Assembly: GCA_003152485.1 (NCBI GenBank)
Contig: PMAE01000088.1
Location: 7,127 to 53,589 of the forward strand
DNA from: Gemmatimonadota bacterium
GTDB taxonomy: Bacteria > Gemmatimonadota > Gemmatimonadetes > Gemmatimonadales > Gemmatimonadaceae
Direction of reading: 5' to 3'
Length of the DNA: 46,463 bases
Of the stretch, positions 15,127 to 24,216 are shown in pieces. The position numbers and the translations under genes are program-made. Every line of letters begins with the position of its first letter. Position 1 is the first letter of the stretch. The notes below the pieces were generated by a model. That model was not told where the DNA came from, did no database searches, and saw only the letters and a list, made by a program, of their open reading frames with translations.

Positions 15127-17241
15127 GTGAGGAGTGTGGACGCGGGACGCCGTCGGCCCACGAGCCGTCCGCGGGTGACGCTCGACATGCCCGTCACGTA
15201 TTTGAAAGGCGTGGGCGAGCACCGGGCCGCGCTGCTCCGCCGTCTGGGAATCGTGACGGCGGGCGACCTGCTCACGCACATCCCGCACCGCTACGAGGAC
15301 GCGAGCACGGTGTCGCCCATCGCGACGCTGTCGGTCGGTATGGACGCCACGGTCGTCGGCACGGTGATCTCCAAGGGGGTGCTACCCACCCGCCGCGGGC
15401 TCCGCATCTTCCAGGTGGTGCTCCGCGATGCGTCGGGCATGATCGAGGCGTCGTGGCCTGGACAGCCGTTTCTCGATCGTGTGATCGAGAAGCACGACGT
15501 GCTGCTCGTCGCCGGGACGATTCGATTCTTTCACGGGCGGCAGCTGCAGGCCCGCGAATACGTCAACCTGGGCGCGGACGCCGCCGGGTTGGAACATGGC
15601 CGCGTGCTAGCGGTCTATCCGACCACTGAAGGATTGTCGGTCAAGGTGCTGCGGTCGTTGCTCGACGCGCATCTCGATTCATTGTTGCCATTGGCGACGG
15701 AGTCGCTGCCGCCATCCGTGCTCGCGGCGGCGGGAGTCCCCGCGTTGCCGGACGCGCTCCGGATGGTGCATCACCCCACATCGGTTGCCGAGGCGGAGGT
15801 CGGGCGCTCGCGCCTCGCGTTCGAAGAGCTGTTGTCCGTGCAGATCCTGCAGCGCCGGGCCAATGCGATCGCGCGGGTGACACGCTCCAGTGTACGCTAC
15901 GAAAATAGGCGGGCCCTGACGGGCGCGCTGAAGGCGGCGCTCCCGTACGAGTTGACGGGCGCGCAACGGAGCGCGCTACGCGAAATCGTGGCCGATATGC
16001 GCGGCGCCACGAAGATGCACCGGTTACTCCAAGGCGATGTGGGCAGCGGTAAGACCGTGGTCGCGCTCTTTGCGGCGCTGTTCGCAATGGACAACGGGTA
16101 TCAGGTGGCGTTGATGGTGCCCACCGAGTTGCTGGCGGAACAACATCTGCGGACGACGACGGCGCTGTGGGCACCGCTCAACCTGCGCCCGATCTTGGTC
16201 ACGGGGAGTCAATCGACTGCCGAACGCCGAGCAACCGCTGCGCAGATGGCCGAGCCGACCCCGATGCTGGTCATCGGGACGCACGCGTTGGTCCAGGAGG
16301 AGACTCGATTTGCCCGATTGGGACTCGCGATCGTCGATGAGCAACACCGGTTCGGGGTCGAGCAACGGCAAGCGTTAGGCGCGAAGGGCGAGCATCCCGA
16401 CGTCCTCCTCCTCAGTGCGACTCCGATCCCGCGGTCGCTCGCGCTGACGGCGTATGGCGACCTGGACGTCAGCGTGTTGGACGAGCGTCCGCCCGGGCGT
16501 CGGACGATCATGACCGCGCTGCGGCCGGAGTCCGCGCGATCACGGGTGCTCGCGTTCATCGCCGCGCAGGTGGGTGCAGGGCGCCAGGCGTATGTGGTCT
16601 ATCCCGTGATCGACGAGTCGGAGCGGGCCGATCTGAAATCAGCTACCACGATGTACGCCGCGTTATCCGGTCCGGGAGGCGCCTTTGCCGATCGGCGGGT
16701 CGCATTGTTGCATGGGCGCGTGCCAGCCGAGGAGCGGGACACGATCATGCGCGGCTTTCGCGACGGGGAGATCGACGTGCTGGTCGCGACGACGGTCATC
16801 GAGGTTGGCATCGACGTGCCGAACGCGACCGTCATGTTGATCGAGCATCCGGAACGATTTGGACTGTCGCAGCTGCACCAGCTTCGGGGACGTGTGGGGC
16901 GGGGGAGCGAGGAGTCCTACTGCATCTTGCTCGGCGATTTCGGACCCGATTCGGCGGACCGACTGCGGATGTTCGCGAGCACCGATGACGGGTTCGAGAT
17001 TGCCCGCGCCGACCTACGGTTGCGTGGCATGGGCGATCTATTCGGTGCCCAGCAGAGCGGTGCCCCGACGTTCCGAGTGGCGGACCCGCTGCGCGACGAA
17101 GCGCTCAACGAGCGGGCGCGGGTCATTGCCGAGCAGGTGCTGGCGGAAGACCCCGATCTCTCTACGCCGGTACATGCGGGACTGCGGCGGACGATCGGGA
17201 CCCGATATGTGCGCGCGCTGGAGCTGTTTCGGGTCGGGTGA
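15127..17241 (+). CDS. recG: ATP-dependent DNA helicase RecG
   Basis: Double-stranded DNA translocase that remodels stalled forks and Holliday junctions. The N-terminal wedge/OB region (about residues 20-180) begins with VTYLKGVGEHRAALLRRLGI, a helix-hairpin-helix-like start. Helicase motifs: I GDVGSGKT near 304, II DEQH near 404 followed by RFGVEQRQAL, III LLSATPIPRSLALT, V VIEVGIDVPNA, VI QLRGRVGRG near 583. The C-terminal GMGDLFGAQQSG is RecG-specific. GTG 15127 is used; GTG 15136 is a close alternative. The 99-base gap from ftsY shows no clear promoter. 704 residues is family length. Confidence 0.95.
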   Translation: MRSVDAGRRRPTSRPRVTLDMPVTYLKGVGEHRAALLRRLGIVTAGDLLTHIPHRYEDASTVSPIATLSVGMDATVVGTVISKGVLPTRRGLRIFQVVLRDASGMIEASWPGQPFLDRVIEKHDVLLVAGTIRFFHGRQLQAREYVNLGADAAGLEHGRVLAVYPTTEGLSVKVLRSLLDAHLDSLLPLATESLPPSVLAAAGVPALPDALRMVHHPTSVAEAEVGRSRLAFEELLSVQILQRRANAIARVTRSSVRYENRRALTGALKAALPYELTGAQRSALREIVADMRGATKMHRLLQGDVGSGKTVVALFAALFAMDNGYQVALMVPTELLAEQHLRTTTALWAPLNLRPILVTGSQSTAERRATAAQMAEPTPMLVIGTHALVQEETRFARLGLAIVDEQHRFGVEQRQALGAKGEHPDVLLLSATPIPRSLALTAYGDLDVSVLDERPPGRRTIMTALRPESARSRVLAFIAAQVGAGRQAYVVYPVIDESERADLKSATTMYAALSGPGGAFADRRVALLHGRVPAEERDTIMRGFRDGEIDVLVATTVIEVGIDVPNATVMLIEHPERFGLSQLHQLRGRVGRGSEESYCILLGDFGPDSADRLRMFASTDDGFEIARADLRLRGMGDLFGAQQSGAPTFRVADPLRDEALNERARVIAEQVLAEDPDLSTPVHAGLRRTIGTRYVRALELFRVG

Positions 17242-17250
17242 GACGGCCGG

Positions 17251-17859
17251 CTACGGCTGCGGCGTGGCCAGGCGCTTCTTGATGCGGTCGAGCTCCTGCG
17301 TCGTTTGCGTCAACTGGAGGACGACTTTGTCGAGGGAATCCCGGAGGCGCTGGACCTCGACGTCCTTCGAGCGGTCGCGGGACGCCCCGGCGACGCGCGC
17401 ACTGTCCGCGTGGGTGCGCATGGAGTCGGCCCGCGTGCGCGCCGAATCGACCTCCGAGGTGGCCTCCTGATTTGCCGCCCGCAGGGTCGTCAGAGCCACC
17501 GCTGTTCGACGCAGCACCGACGCTTCCGCGTCATGTTCCCGCGGCGGCGTGCTCGCGAAATACGCATCGAGCGCCTGAATCGCGTCGGCCCCTGATCGCC
17601 GCTCGTTGCGCGGATCGAGGGCGAACAGGGCGCGCCAGTAGTAACTCTCCGCGGCCTCTGACGTCGCCGCGTGACGGGTCGCGAAATTCGCGAGGGCCGT
17701 GTCGGCGTCGGGGTAGCGTCCGTCGTCAACCGACAGCTCGGCGAACGCGAGTGTCGCGGGCCACGAATGGGCGGGTGCCGGCGGCACGACTGTCGGGCGG
17801 GCCGCGCAGGCCGCGCCGACGACCAGCAGCGGGAGCGTGATGAGTGCCCGACGCCTCAC
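17251..17859 (-). CDS. Putative lipoprotein with helical repeat and C-terminal coiled coil
   Basis: Unrecognised 202-residue protein. The N-terminus (MRRRALITLPLLVVGAACA) looks like a lipoprotein signal with a weak lipobox, GAAC. Residues about 35-110 are Ala-rich paired helices resembling TPR-like repeats (LAFAELSVDDGRYPDADTAL, YYWRALFALDPRNERR). From about 125 to the end the sequence is heptad-like and charged, a predicted coiled coil rich in Asp, Ser and Arg. The GTG start overlaps the stop of the upstream kinase gene as GTGA, so the two are co-translated and may share a sensory function. It converges on recG with nine bases between the genes and no obvious terminator. Confidence 0.7.
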   Translation of the reverse strand: MRRRALITLPLLVVGAACAARPTVVPPAPAHSWPATLAFAELSVDDGRYPDADTALANFATRHAATSEAAESYYWRALFALDPRNERRSGADAIQALDAYFASTPPREHDAEASVLRRTAVALTTLRAANQEATSEVDSARTRADSMRTHADSARVAGASRDRSKDVEVQRLRDSLDKVVLQLTQTTQELDRIKKRLATPQP

Positions 17860-19373
17860 GCCGAGCTCCGCGCCAGAGCGATCCCACGCCGATCAGTGGG
17901 CGGGGTGCCGACGCGGGGACGGCGCTGCGGGAGGGCGGTGGGCAATATGATGACGAATGCCGTCCCCACCCCGGGCGTGCTGTCGACTGTGATCGTGCCG
18001 CGATGGGCCTCCACAATGTTCTTCGCGATGGCCAATCCCAGCCCCGTGCCCTCGGTCGCAGCCGCCACTTGATTGTCCGCCTGAAAGAACTTGTCAAAAA
18101 TGCGTGGAAGCTGCGACGCCGGGATCCCGGCCCCCGTGTCCCGCACATGCATGTGGACGTGATCGCCGTCGGCATCGACCCCCAGATCCACGCGGCCACC
18201 ACGCGGGGTGAACTTGAACGCGTTGGACAAGAGGTTGCCAAGCACTTCACTGATCCGATCTGGGTCCCACACGACTTCTACGGGCACGCGCGGGTCACGC
18301 GTGACGACGAAGGCGACGTCGCGCTGGCGAGCCAGTACGTGAAATGATGTCTCGAGCTCACCCAGCAGCTGGTCGAGCGCGAACGGCCGTGGCTCCAGCT
18401 TCCCGCCCCCCGCTTCGAAGCGACTGACGTCCAGCAGCTGCTTGACGAGTCTCCCAATTGCGTGGCACTGGACTTCGAGCGTTTGGCAGACCTCGAGTTG
18501 GCGGTCCGTCAGCTCACCGTAGACTCCATCCTCCAACAATTGGAGGTAGCCGAGTAACACGTTGAGCGGTGTCTTCAACTCGTGGGACGCCACCGACACG
18601 AATTCGGCTTTGAGTTTGTCGAGCTCGGCGAGTTGGCGCGCCATCGTGGCGAAGCTCGCCGCCAAGCGACCAAACTCGTCGTGCCGGTGGGGCGCGATCG
18701 CGAGGCGATGGCCGAACTCTCCCTCGGAGACTGCTTCCATTCCCGTTTCCAGATCCTCGACCGGGCCGCTGACCGACCGCGTGAGCCACACCGCGATGCC
18801 GGTGGACAGCAGCGCCGCGAACGCCAGGACCGCCGCTGAGAATTGGCGGGCCTGCTCGGCCGCCTCGGCGGCCGCGGCGACTCGATCACCCGTGCGCTCC
18901 CGGAGCGACGCCTCCGCGGCGGCCGTCCAATGCTCGAGGCGTGCGATCGCTGGACGCATCGCATTGGCGGAGAGACTGTCGGCGCGCGTGGTCCGGCGGG
19001 AGAGGGCGGCACCGTACTCCTTCGGCGCGGCGACGTCCACGGCGCCGATGGCGGCGTCGAGCTGTTGGGCGGCGCTGTCGAGCGCATACTGTTCGAGCGA
19101 GTCTGCCATAGCCGAGAGGGCCGCGATTTCGGTCGACATCCGCAGCTGACTGGCCGAGTCGTGCACGATCAACAACGCGTCTTCGGCACGCCGCAGATTT
19201 TCCGTTCGGCCACGAATCCGTCCCAGCAGCAATGACGCAGCGAACTCCGTGTTTCGGAGCGCCAACGCGGATTGGTGGAGCGCCTCGAGGGAGTGCAGGG
19301 CGAGGACCAACGGGATAACGAGCACGACCGCAATGGCCAGCATGCCCGCAGCCAGCCTGGCGCGGAGCGTCAT
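17856..19373 (-). CDS. Membrane sensor histidine kinase (HAMP-HisKA-HATPase)
   Basis: A 505-residue kinase: transmembrane helix 1 (about 10-30), a helical extracytoplasmic region (about 31-185), transmembrane helix 2 (about 190-212), HAMP (about 213-265, starting RSVSGPVEDLETGMEAV), HisKA with phospho-acceptor VASHELKTPLNVLLGYLQ, and HATPase with N box NLLSNAFKFTP, G1 DTGAGIP, F box FDKFFQ and G2 GTGLGLAIAKNIVEAH. All catalytic motifs are intact. ATG 19373 is chosen because the membrane helix follows directly; 23 upstream in-frame codons lack family character and overlap the asnS promoter region. No response regulator is adjacent, so it is an orphan kinase paired only with the lipoprotein downstream. 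The stimulus is unknown. Confidence 0.9.
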   Translation of the reverse strand: MTLRARLAAGMLAIAVVLVIPLVLALHSLEALHQSALALRNTEFAASLLLGRIRGRTENLRRAEDALLIVHDSASQLRMSTEIAALSAMADSLEQYALDSAAQQLDAAIGAVDVAAPKEYGAALSRRTTRADSLSANAMRPAIARLEHWTAAAEASLRERTGDRVAAAAEAAEQARQFSAAVLAFAALLSTGIAVWLTRSVSGPVEDLETGMEAVSEGEFGHRLAIAPHRHDEFGRLAASFATMARQLAELDKLKAEFVSVASHELKTPLNVLLGYLQLLEDGVYGELTDRQLEVCQTLEVQCHAIGRLVKQLLDVSRFEAGGGKLEPRPFALDQLLGELETSFHVLARQRDVAFVVTRDPRVPVEVVWDPDRISEVLGNLLSNAFKFTPRGGRVDLGVDADGDHVHMHVRDTGAGIPASQLPRIFDKFFQADNQVAAATEGTGLGLAIAKNIVEAHRGTITVDSTPGVGTAFVIILPTALPQRRPRVGTPPTDRRGIALARSSA

Positions 19374-19382
19374 GGGTGAAGG

Positions 19383-19388
19383 ATAGTA
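19383..19388 (-). promoter_or_regulatory. Candidate -10 hexamer for the sensor kinase
   Basis: On the minus strand 19388-19383 reads TACTAT, ending nine bases before the ATG at 19373. No good -35 is visible. The asnS promoter starts about 50 bases away on the other strand, so the two genes are divergently transcribed from a compact region. Confidence 0.35.
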
Positions 19389-19432
19389 CGGCGACGCCCT
19401 TGTCGTGAGGCACGGCGACGGTCCGGTCCGCG

Positions 19433-19461
19433 TTGACAGCATCGGATGCCCGGCCTACCTT
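19433..19461 (+). promoter_or_regulatory. Sigma-70 promoter for asnS
   Basis: TTGACA (19433-19438), a perfect consensus -35, is followed after 17 bases by TACCTT (19456-19461). The predicted start is near 19468, giving a leader of about 28 bases before ATG 19496. The longer asnS reading frame would begin with the TTG of the -35 box itself, which rules out that start. Confidence 0.75.
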
Positions 19462-19495
19462 GCCGCGCCACCCGATCGTGCCGCCAACTTCCGCA

Positions 19496-20845
19496 ATGCC
19501 AATCGCTTCTCCTTCGCCTGGCGGGCCGCCCGCGGCCTCGCTTGACGCGCCCTCCGTCGTCCGCATTCCCGAGCTGCATGCGCATGTTGGCGCAGTGGTC
19601 ACGGTACGCGGGTGGATCACCCACCTCCGGTCGTCCGGCAAGATCGCGTTCCTCGTGGTCCGGGATGGCCTTGGGACGGTCCAGGCGGTGCTGGCCAAAT
19701 CCGACGTGGGTCCCGAGATCTGGGACCGGTTTGCGCAGCTTACGCAAGAGGCATCGGTGGCGCTGACGGGTGTGGTCCGAGCCGATGCGCGCGCGCCGGG
19801 CGGCTTCGAGTTGACATTGCGCGATCTTGTGGTCGTGGGATCGAGTCCGATCGACTATCCCATTCAGCCCAAGGAACACGGCGTCGACTTCCTGATGGAT
19901 CATCGCCATCTCTGGCTTCGCAGTCCGCGACAAGCCGCCATTCTCCGGGTGCGCAGCGAGATCGAGCAGGCGATTCACGACTTCTTTTACGCCCGCGGCT
20001 TCGTGCGTGTGGATACGCCGATCTTGACCGCGGCCATCGGCGAGCGCAGCGGCCTATTCTCTACCGAGTATTTCGATGAGGGGTTGGCGTATCTCGCGCA
20101 AACCGGGCAGCTCTACGGCGAGGCTGCAGCGGCGGCGCTCGGCAACATCTACACGTTTGGCCCCACCTTTCGGGCCGAGAAATCCAAAACGCGGCGGCAT
20201 CTGACCGAGTTTTGGATGATCGAGCCCGAGGTGGCGTTCGCGGACTCGGCGGACAACATGCGGCTGCAGGAAGATCTCGTGTCGTATATGGTCGAGCGGG
20301 TGCTCGAGCGACGGCGGCGGGAGTTGGATGAGCTGGAGCGCGATGTGTCACGACTCGAGCACGTCGCCCCCCCGTTCCCGCGCATCGACTATTCGGATGC
20401 CGTGGCGACGCTCCGCCAACGGGGCAGTACGATCGAGTGGGGCGCCGATCTCGGCGCCGAGGACGAGGCGCTCCTGGTCGAAGGGGCGGACCGGCCGGTC
20501 TTCGTCTGCAACTATCCGAAAGAGGCGAAGGCCTTCTACATGAAGGAGAACCCCGCCGATCCTCGGACGGTCCTCTGTAACGATTGCCTCGCGCCCGAGG
20601 GATATGGCGAGATCATCGGCGGGTCACAGCGCGAGGACGACTACGATCGGCTGCATGCGCGCATCATCGCCGAGGGGCTACCGGTCGATGCCTACGGGTG
20701 GTATCTCGACCTTCGCCGCTACGGGACTTTTGTGCACTCGGGATTCGGGCTCGGCCTGGAGCGCTCGGTCGCGTACATCTGTGGGCTGCCACATGTCCGC
20801 GAGACGATCCCCTTCGCGCGAATGATGAATCGGTTGCGGCCCTAG
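19496..20845 (+). CDS. asnS: Asparagine--tRNA ligase
   Basis: Class IIb aminoacyl-tRNA synthetase that charges tRNA-Asn. An N-terminal OB-fold anticodon-binding domain (about 20-125, including VTVRGWITHLRSSGKIAFLV) is followed by the class II catalytic core: motif 2 FGPTFRAEKSKTRRHLTEFW near residue 221 and motif 3 GFGLGLERSVAYICGLPHVR near 417. The FGPTFRAE and TEFWMIEPE wording separates AsnRS from AspRS, which also carries a large insert missing here. ATG 19496 is supported by the strong promoter just upstream. The 449 residues fit bacterial AsnRS. Its presence suggests direct Asn-tRNA charging in this organism. Confidence 0.95.
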   Translation: MPIASPSPGGPPAASLDAPSVVRIPELHAHVGAVVTVRGWITHLRSSGKIAFLVVRDGLGTVQAVLAKSDVGPEIWDRFAQLTQEASVALTGVVRADARAPGGFELTLRDLVVVGSSPIDYPIQPKEHGVDFLMDHRHLWLRSPRQAAILRVRSEIEQAIHDFFYARGFVRVDTPILTAAIGERSGLFSTEYFDEGLAYLAQTGQLYGEAAAAALGNIYTFGPTFRAEKSKTRRHLTEFWMIEPEVAFADSADNMRLQEDLVSYMVERVLERRRRELDELERDVSRLEHVAPPFPRIDYSDAVATLRQRGSTIEWGADLGAEDEALLVEGADRPVFVCNYPKEAKAFYMKENPADPRTVLCNDCLAPEGYGEIIGGSQREDDYDRLHARIIAEGLPVDAYGWYLDLRRYGTFVHSGFGLGLERSVAYICGLPHVRETIPFARMMNRLRP

Positions 20846-20859
20846 CGACGGCTCTCCCG

Positions 20860-20891
20860 TAGCGCTTTCGCGAGCGCCCGCGCGAGCGCTA
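20860..20891 (+). terminator. Bidirectional hairpin between convergent asnS and mazG
   Basis: Arms 20860-20872 and 20879-20891 are complementary at 11 of 13 positions around a 6-base loop; the outer seven pairs are TAGCGCT with AGCGCTA. It lies 14 bases after the asnS stop and includes the mazG stop codon, so it could end both transcripts. Neither side has a T-run, so intrinsic termination is uncertain. Confidence 0.45.
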
Positions 20892-21695
20892 ACGCAGCGT
20901 GTTGTCGGCCGGCCGCTCGCTGGTCTTCACTTCGTCCCACAACCGATCCAATACTTCGAGCGGGACCTGTCCCACCTGCAGGCCACGCGCTCTCGCGAGT
21001 GCCTCGACCGCCTCGAAGCGACGGCTGAACTTGGCGTTCGCGCGATCGAGCGCCAGCGCAGCGTGGACCCCCGCCTTGCGGCACAGATTGACGCATGAGA
21101 ACAACAGGTCGCCCAGCTCGTCCGCGAGTCGATCGTGCGCGGCATCGTTTACGGCCGCGCCGCTGGCCGCGATCTGCGGCGGATGCTCGGCCACAAGCTC
21201 GGTCACTTCGGCCAGCTCTTCGGCGACCTTGTCGAGGGGGCCCGCGATGTCGGGCCAATCGAAGTGCACACCGGCCGCTCGCTCCTGCAGTCGATGCGCA
21301 CGGTGCAGTACGGGCAGGTGCACCGGTAGGCCATCTCCGATCGAGCGGCGTCGCGTGGCCTTCATCCGCTCCCACGGTTCTTTGACGCCCTCGCCGTACA
21401 AGTGCGGATGCCGTCCCCGCATCTTGGTCACCAGCGTCCGCGCGACGTCATCCGCGTCGAACGCGTTGCGCTCTGCGGCGAGCACCGAATGGAACAGCAC
21501 CTGGAGCAGGAGATCGCCGAGCTCTTCGCGGAGCAGGACATCGTCGCCCGTCCGGATGGCTTCCTCGACCTCGTATGCTTCCTCTAGGAGGTACGGACGC
21601 AACGAGTCGTGCGTCTGTGCCGCGTCCCAGTCGCAGCGCATCCGCAGATCGCGCATCAGTGCGAGCGCATCGTCCAGCGCGGAGTTTGGTTGCAT
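20889..21695 (-). CDS. mazG: Nucleoside triphosphate pyrophosphohydrolase MazG
   Basis: Hydrolyses (d)NTPs to NMP and pyrophosphate, a housecleaning and (p)ppGpp-modulating enzyme. Two MazG helical domains are visible: the first with LLEEAYEVEEAIRTGDD near residue 36 and EELGDLLLQVLFHS, the second with DKVAEELAEVTELV and DELGDLLFSCVNLCRK, giving the EExxE and ExxD magnesium-binding pattern twice. KMRGRHPHLYGE between them is typical. ATG 21695 gives 268 residues, standard length; the frame extends 40 codons further upstream into the divergent alr gene, but that part has no similarity. Confidence 0.94.
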   Translation of the reverse strand: MQPNSALDDALALMRDLRMRCDWDAAQTHDSLRPYLLEEAYEVEEAIRTGDDVLLREELGDLLLQVLFHSVLAAERNAFDADDVARTLVTKMRGRHPHLYGEGVKEPWERMKATRRRSIGDGLPVHLPVLHRAHRLQERAAGVHFDWPDIAGPLDKVAEELAEVTELVAEHPPQIAASGAAVNDAAHDRLADELGDLLFSCVNLCRKAGVHAALALDRANAKFSRRFEAVEALARARGLQVGQVPLEVLDRLWDEVKTSERPADNTLR

Positions 21696-21719
21696 CGGAT
21701 TCCGAGAGTGCCGTATACT
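21690..21719 (+). promoter_or_regulatory. Promoter for alr in the divergent mazG-alr gap
   Basis: TTGCAT (21690-21695) and TATACT (21714-21719) are 18 bases apart, directing transcription toward alr with a start near 21726 and a leader of about 23 bases. The -35 box overlaps the mazG start codon. On the opposite strand TAGTAT (21720-21715) could serve as the mazG -10, so the two promoters may share bases and compete. Confidence 0.6.
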
Positions 21720-21748
21720 ACCCGCCCTGTGCGGACCGCGCCACGTAG

Positions 21749-22936
21749 ATGAGTGAGACATTGCGCGCCTGGGTCGAGATCGACCTGCGCGCGCTCGCGC
21801 GAAATGGCGCGGCACTCGTTGCGCGCGCCGGCGTGCCGATCCTCCCGATGATCAAGGCGGACGCGTACGGCCTTGGTGCGGTGCCTGTGGCGCGGGCGCT
21901 GGAGCCGCTCCATCCGTGGGGCTACGGCGTGGCGACGGTGGAGGAGGGCGCGGCGTTACGCTCGGCCGCGATCGAGCGACCGGTGCTCGTGTTCACACCG
22001 CTGCTTCCGTCGGACATGGCGGCGGCGCAGACGGCGCGACTCACCCCCACGTTGGGATCGCGAGAACTAATCGCCACGTGGGCCGCCATCACCGGCGGCG
22101 CCGCGTGGCATCTGGCGATCGACACCGGCATGGGTCGCAGCGGTATCCGATGGAATGCCGTCGAGTCGTTGGCCGACCTCGTACGGGCGTTCCCGCCTGC
22201 TGGCGCGTACACCCATTTCTTCTCGGCCGACCGCGACGACGGCACGCACGCGCGGCAGGTGCAGCGGTTCGAGGCGGCGCTCGCCGCGCTGCCCGCCCGA
22301 CCCGCGGTCCTGCACGCCGAGAACAGCGCGGCCATCGAGCGATTGACCGTCCCATCGCGATGGACATTCGTCCGACCCGGGGTCTTTCTCTATGGCGTGG
22401 CGAGCCGTGTCGCTCCGCCCGGCATCGTCGATCCGGCGCGCACCGCCGCGACAGTCGCGGGTGCGGCAGACCGCGACCGGGTCCTCATCGCCGAGCCCGT
22501 GGTCTCGCTCCGTGCACGGGTCGTGGACATGCGGACGATCGAGGGTGGCGAGAGCGTGAGTTACGGGGGCACCTATCAGGCGCGGGGGCCCCGACGGATC
22601 GCGACGGTGCCGGTGGGGTATGGGGACGGTTATCGGCGCGCTTTCAGCAACGTTGGCGTTGCGATCCTCAGGGGGCACCGAGTGCCGGTCGTGGGAATGG
22701 TGACGATGGACATGACAATGCTCGACGTGAGCGACGTCGAATGTGAAATTGGCGACATCGTGACGTTGCTCGGACCCGCGCCAGCACGTGCGACCGACCC
22801 GCGGCCGGCCGCGATCGACCTCGCGGATGCGGCACGTGACGCGGGGGTGTTTCCCTACGAGCTTCTGACTGGCCTGCGGCTTCGGGTGCCTCGCGTGTAC
22901 GTTGACGGGCCCCCACGCGTAGATTCCGGCCCGTGA
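21749..22936 (+). CDS. alr: Alanine racemase
   Basis: PLP-dependent fold III enzyme that interconverts L- and D-alanine and so supplies D-Ala for the MurF substrate. The PLP lysine lies in PMIKADAYGLGA near residue 36, and the catalytic Tyr in the ESVSYGGTYQA segment near 270. The barrel (about 10-245) and C-terminal beta domain (about 250-375) are both complete. ATG 21749 is close to the divergent promoter. The last bases (GTGA) overlap the next gene, making alr the first gene of a run with two envelope proteins. Confidence 0.95.
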   Translation: MSETLRAWVEIDLRALARNGAALVARAGVPILPMIKADAYGLGAVPVARALEPLHPWGYGVATVEEGAALRSAAIERPVLVFTPLLPSDMAAAQTARLTPTLGSRELIATWAAITGGAAWHLAIDTGMGRSGIRWNAVESLADLVRAFPPAGAYTHFFSADRDDGTHARQVQRFEAALAALPARPAVLHAENSAAIERLTVPSRWTFVRPGVFLYGVASRVAPPGIVDPARTAATVAGAADRDRVLIAEPVVSLRARVVDMRTIEGGESVSYGGTYQARGPRRIATVPVGYGDGYRRAFSNVGVAILRGHRVPVVGMVTMDMTMLDVSDVECEIGDIVTLLGPAPARATDPRPAAIDLADAARDAGVFPYELLTGLRLRVPRVYVDGPPRVDSGP

Positions 22937-24216
22937 TCCGAAATCGACTGATTGCGTTCGGCGTAGCCTTTGCGGTCTACGTGGGGGCCACTGCTTGCTC
23001 GGAGAACCTGCAGGAGGGGCGTGCGGGCTGTCCGGCGCTCTGCCCGAATCAAAGCGTGCCCGTGATCGACACCACGATCGACGGGCTGATCGGCTTGGCG
23101 GTGGACACCACGGTCACCGGATATCCGGCCATCGGCACCGAGCCGGAACTGCTGGTCGCCAGTGGTGGCGACTCGCTCGACGTGCGTGGCGTCATCCGGT
23201 TCGACTCGATTGCTTTCGAGTACCGGCCGACGTCCTCTGACACCCTGCGTCCCGCTGAGACCGCGTTCAGGCCGTATATCCGGCTGCGGCTCGACAGTAC
23301 GAGCTTTCGGTCGGGGGGCGGGGTCAACATGACGATCCAGGCCTACGACGTGGACACCATCGGCAACGACACCACGGTGGCCGTCCTCGCGTCGCTGTTC
23401 CGACCGGATCGGTTCCTGGGGCAAGCCCAGTTCGACTCGCTCAGCGACTCGGTCCGCATTCCACTCGATTCGGCGCTCATTGGGGCTCACATCCGGGGCA
23501 ACAAGCGGGTGCGCATTGGCGTGCGACTCACGACCACCGGTCGCGTGGACATCCTGAACGCGGCGAGCGGTGTCGGTCCGTCGTTCTCGTACTTCCCGGC
23601 CACGGATACGACGGGCGTCGCCGCGTTCGTCAGCGTGCCGCGTTCGGTGACGCCGTTCGACGACTCGCTGTTGCAGGGCGAGTTGCAGAACTACCCGATC
23701 ACCGTCATCGGGTCGTCGCCGCGGATCGCGCCGCGGCTGGACGTGGGCGGGATGCCCGCGCGCCGCGTCTACATGCGATTCCGCCTGCCATCACGGATCA
23801 TCGACTCCGCCACGATAGTCCGCGCGACGCTCACGCTCACGGTCAATCGTTTCGGCGGATTTCTTCCCGGCGACTCCCTGACCATCTTCCCCCAAGGCGT
23901 GATCGCGACGTCGGCGATCACCGACCCGACGAAAGCGGCGGCGTTCGTGGCCGCGAGCACACTCATCGGTATTGACACCGTCCGAGTCGGGCCCGCGTTC
24001 GCGGACACGGTGAACATCGAGATCGTCAACGCGATGCGTCGGTGGGCCGGACATGCCACCGATTCAGTGAGCCGCGCGATTGTGCTCCGTATCGCCAACG
24101 AGGGTGCGGATCCGTTAGTGGCAAGCTTCTTTGCCGCGGGGGCGACGATACCCGCAAGGCAACGTCCGCGCATCCACATCGCCTATATCAACCCTGCAGG
24201 ATTCGGGCTGCCTTGA
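22933..24216 (+). CDS. Putative surface lipoprotein, beta-rich, unknown function
   Basis: Unrecognised 427-residue protein. Residues 1-22 form an export signal ending in VYVGATAC, a possible though non-ideal lipobox; ATACS also has too few hydrophobic residues for certainty. Cys residues in GCPALC follow at about 36-41. The rest is Asp/Thr/Ser-rich and beta-prone, with two halves that each contain a strand pattern of the type VRGVIRFDSIAFEYRP and ARRVYMRFRLPSRIIDSATI, resembling repeated DNRLRE-like or jelly-roll modules on exported proteins. GTG 22933 overlaps the alr stop. A beta-barrel gene follows with a similar overlap, so the two may form an outer-membrane pair (inference). Confidence 0.65.
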   Translation: MIRNRLIAFGVAFAVYVGATACSENLQEGRAGCPALCPNQSVPVIDTTIDGLIGLAVDTTVTGYPAIGTEPELLVASGGDSLDVRGVIRFDSIAFEYRPTSSDTLRPAETAFRPYIRLRLDSTSFRSGGGVNMTIQAYDVDTIGNDTTVAVLASLFRPDRFLGQAQFDSLSDSVRIPLDSALIGAHIRGNKRVRIGVRLTTTGRVDILNAASGVGPSFSYFPATDTTGVAAFVSVPRSVTPFDDSLLQGELQNYPITVIGSSPRIAPRLDVGGMPARRVYMRFRLPSRIIDSATIVRATLTLTVNRFGGFLPGDSLTIFPQGVIATSAITDPTKAAAFVAASTLIGIDTVRVGPAFADTVNIEIVNAMRRWAGHATDSVSRAIVLRIANEGADPLVASFFAAGATIPARQRPRIHIAYINPAGFGLP

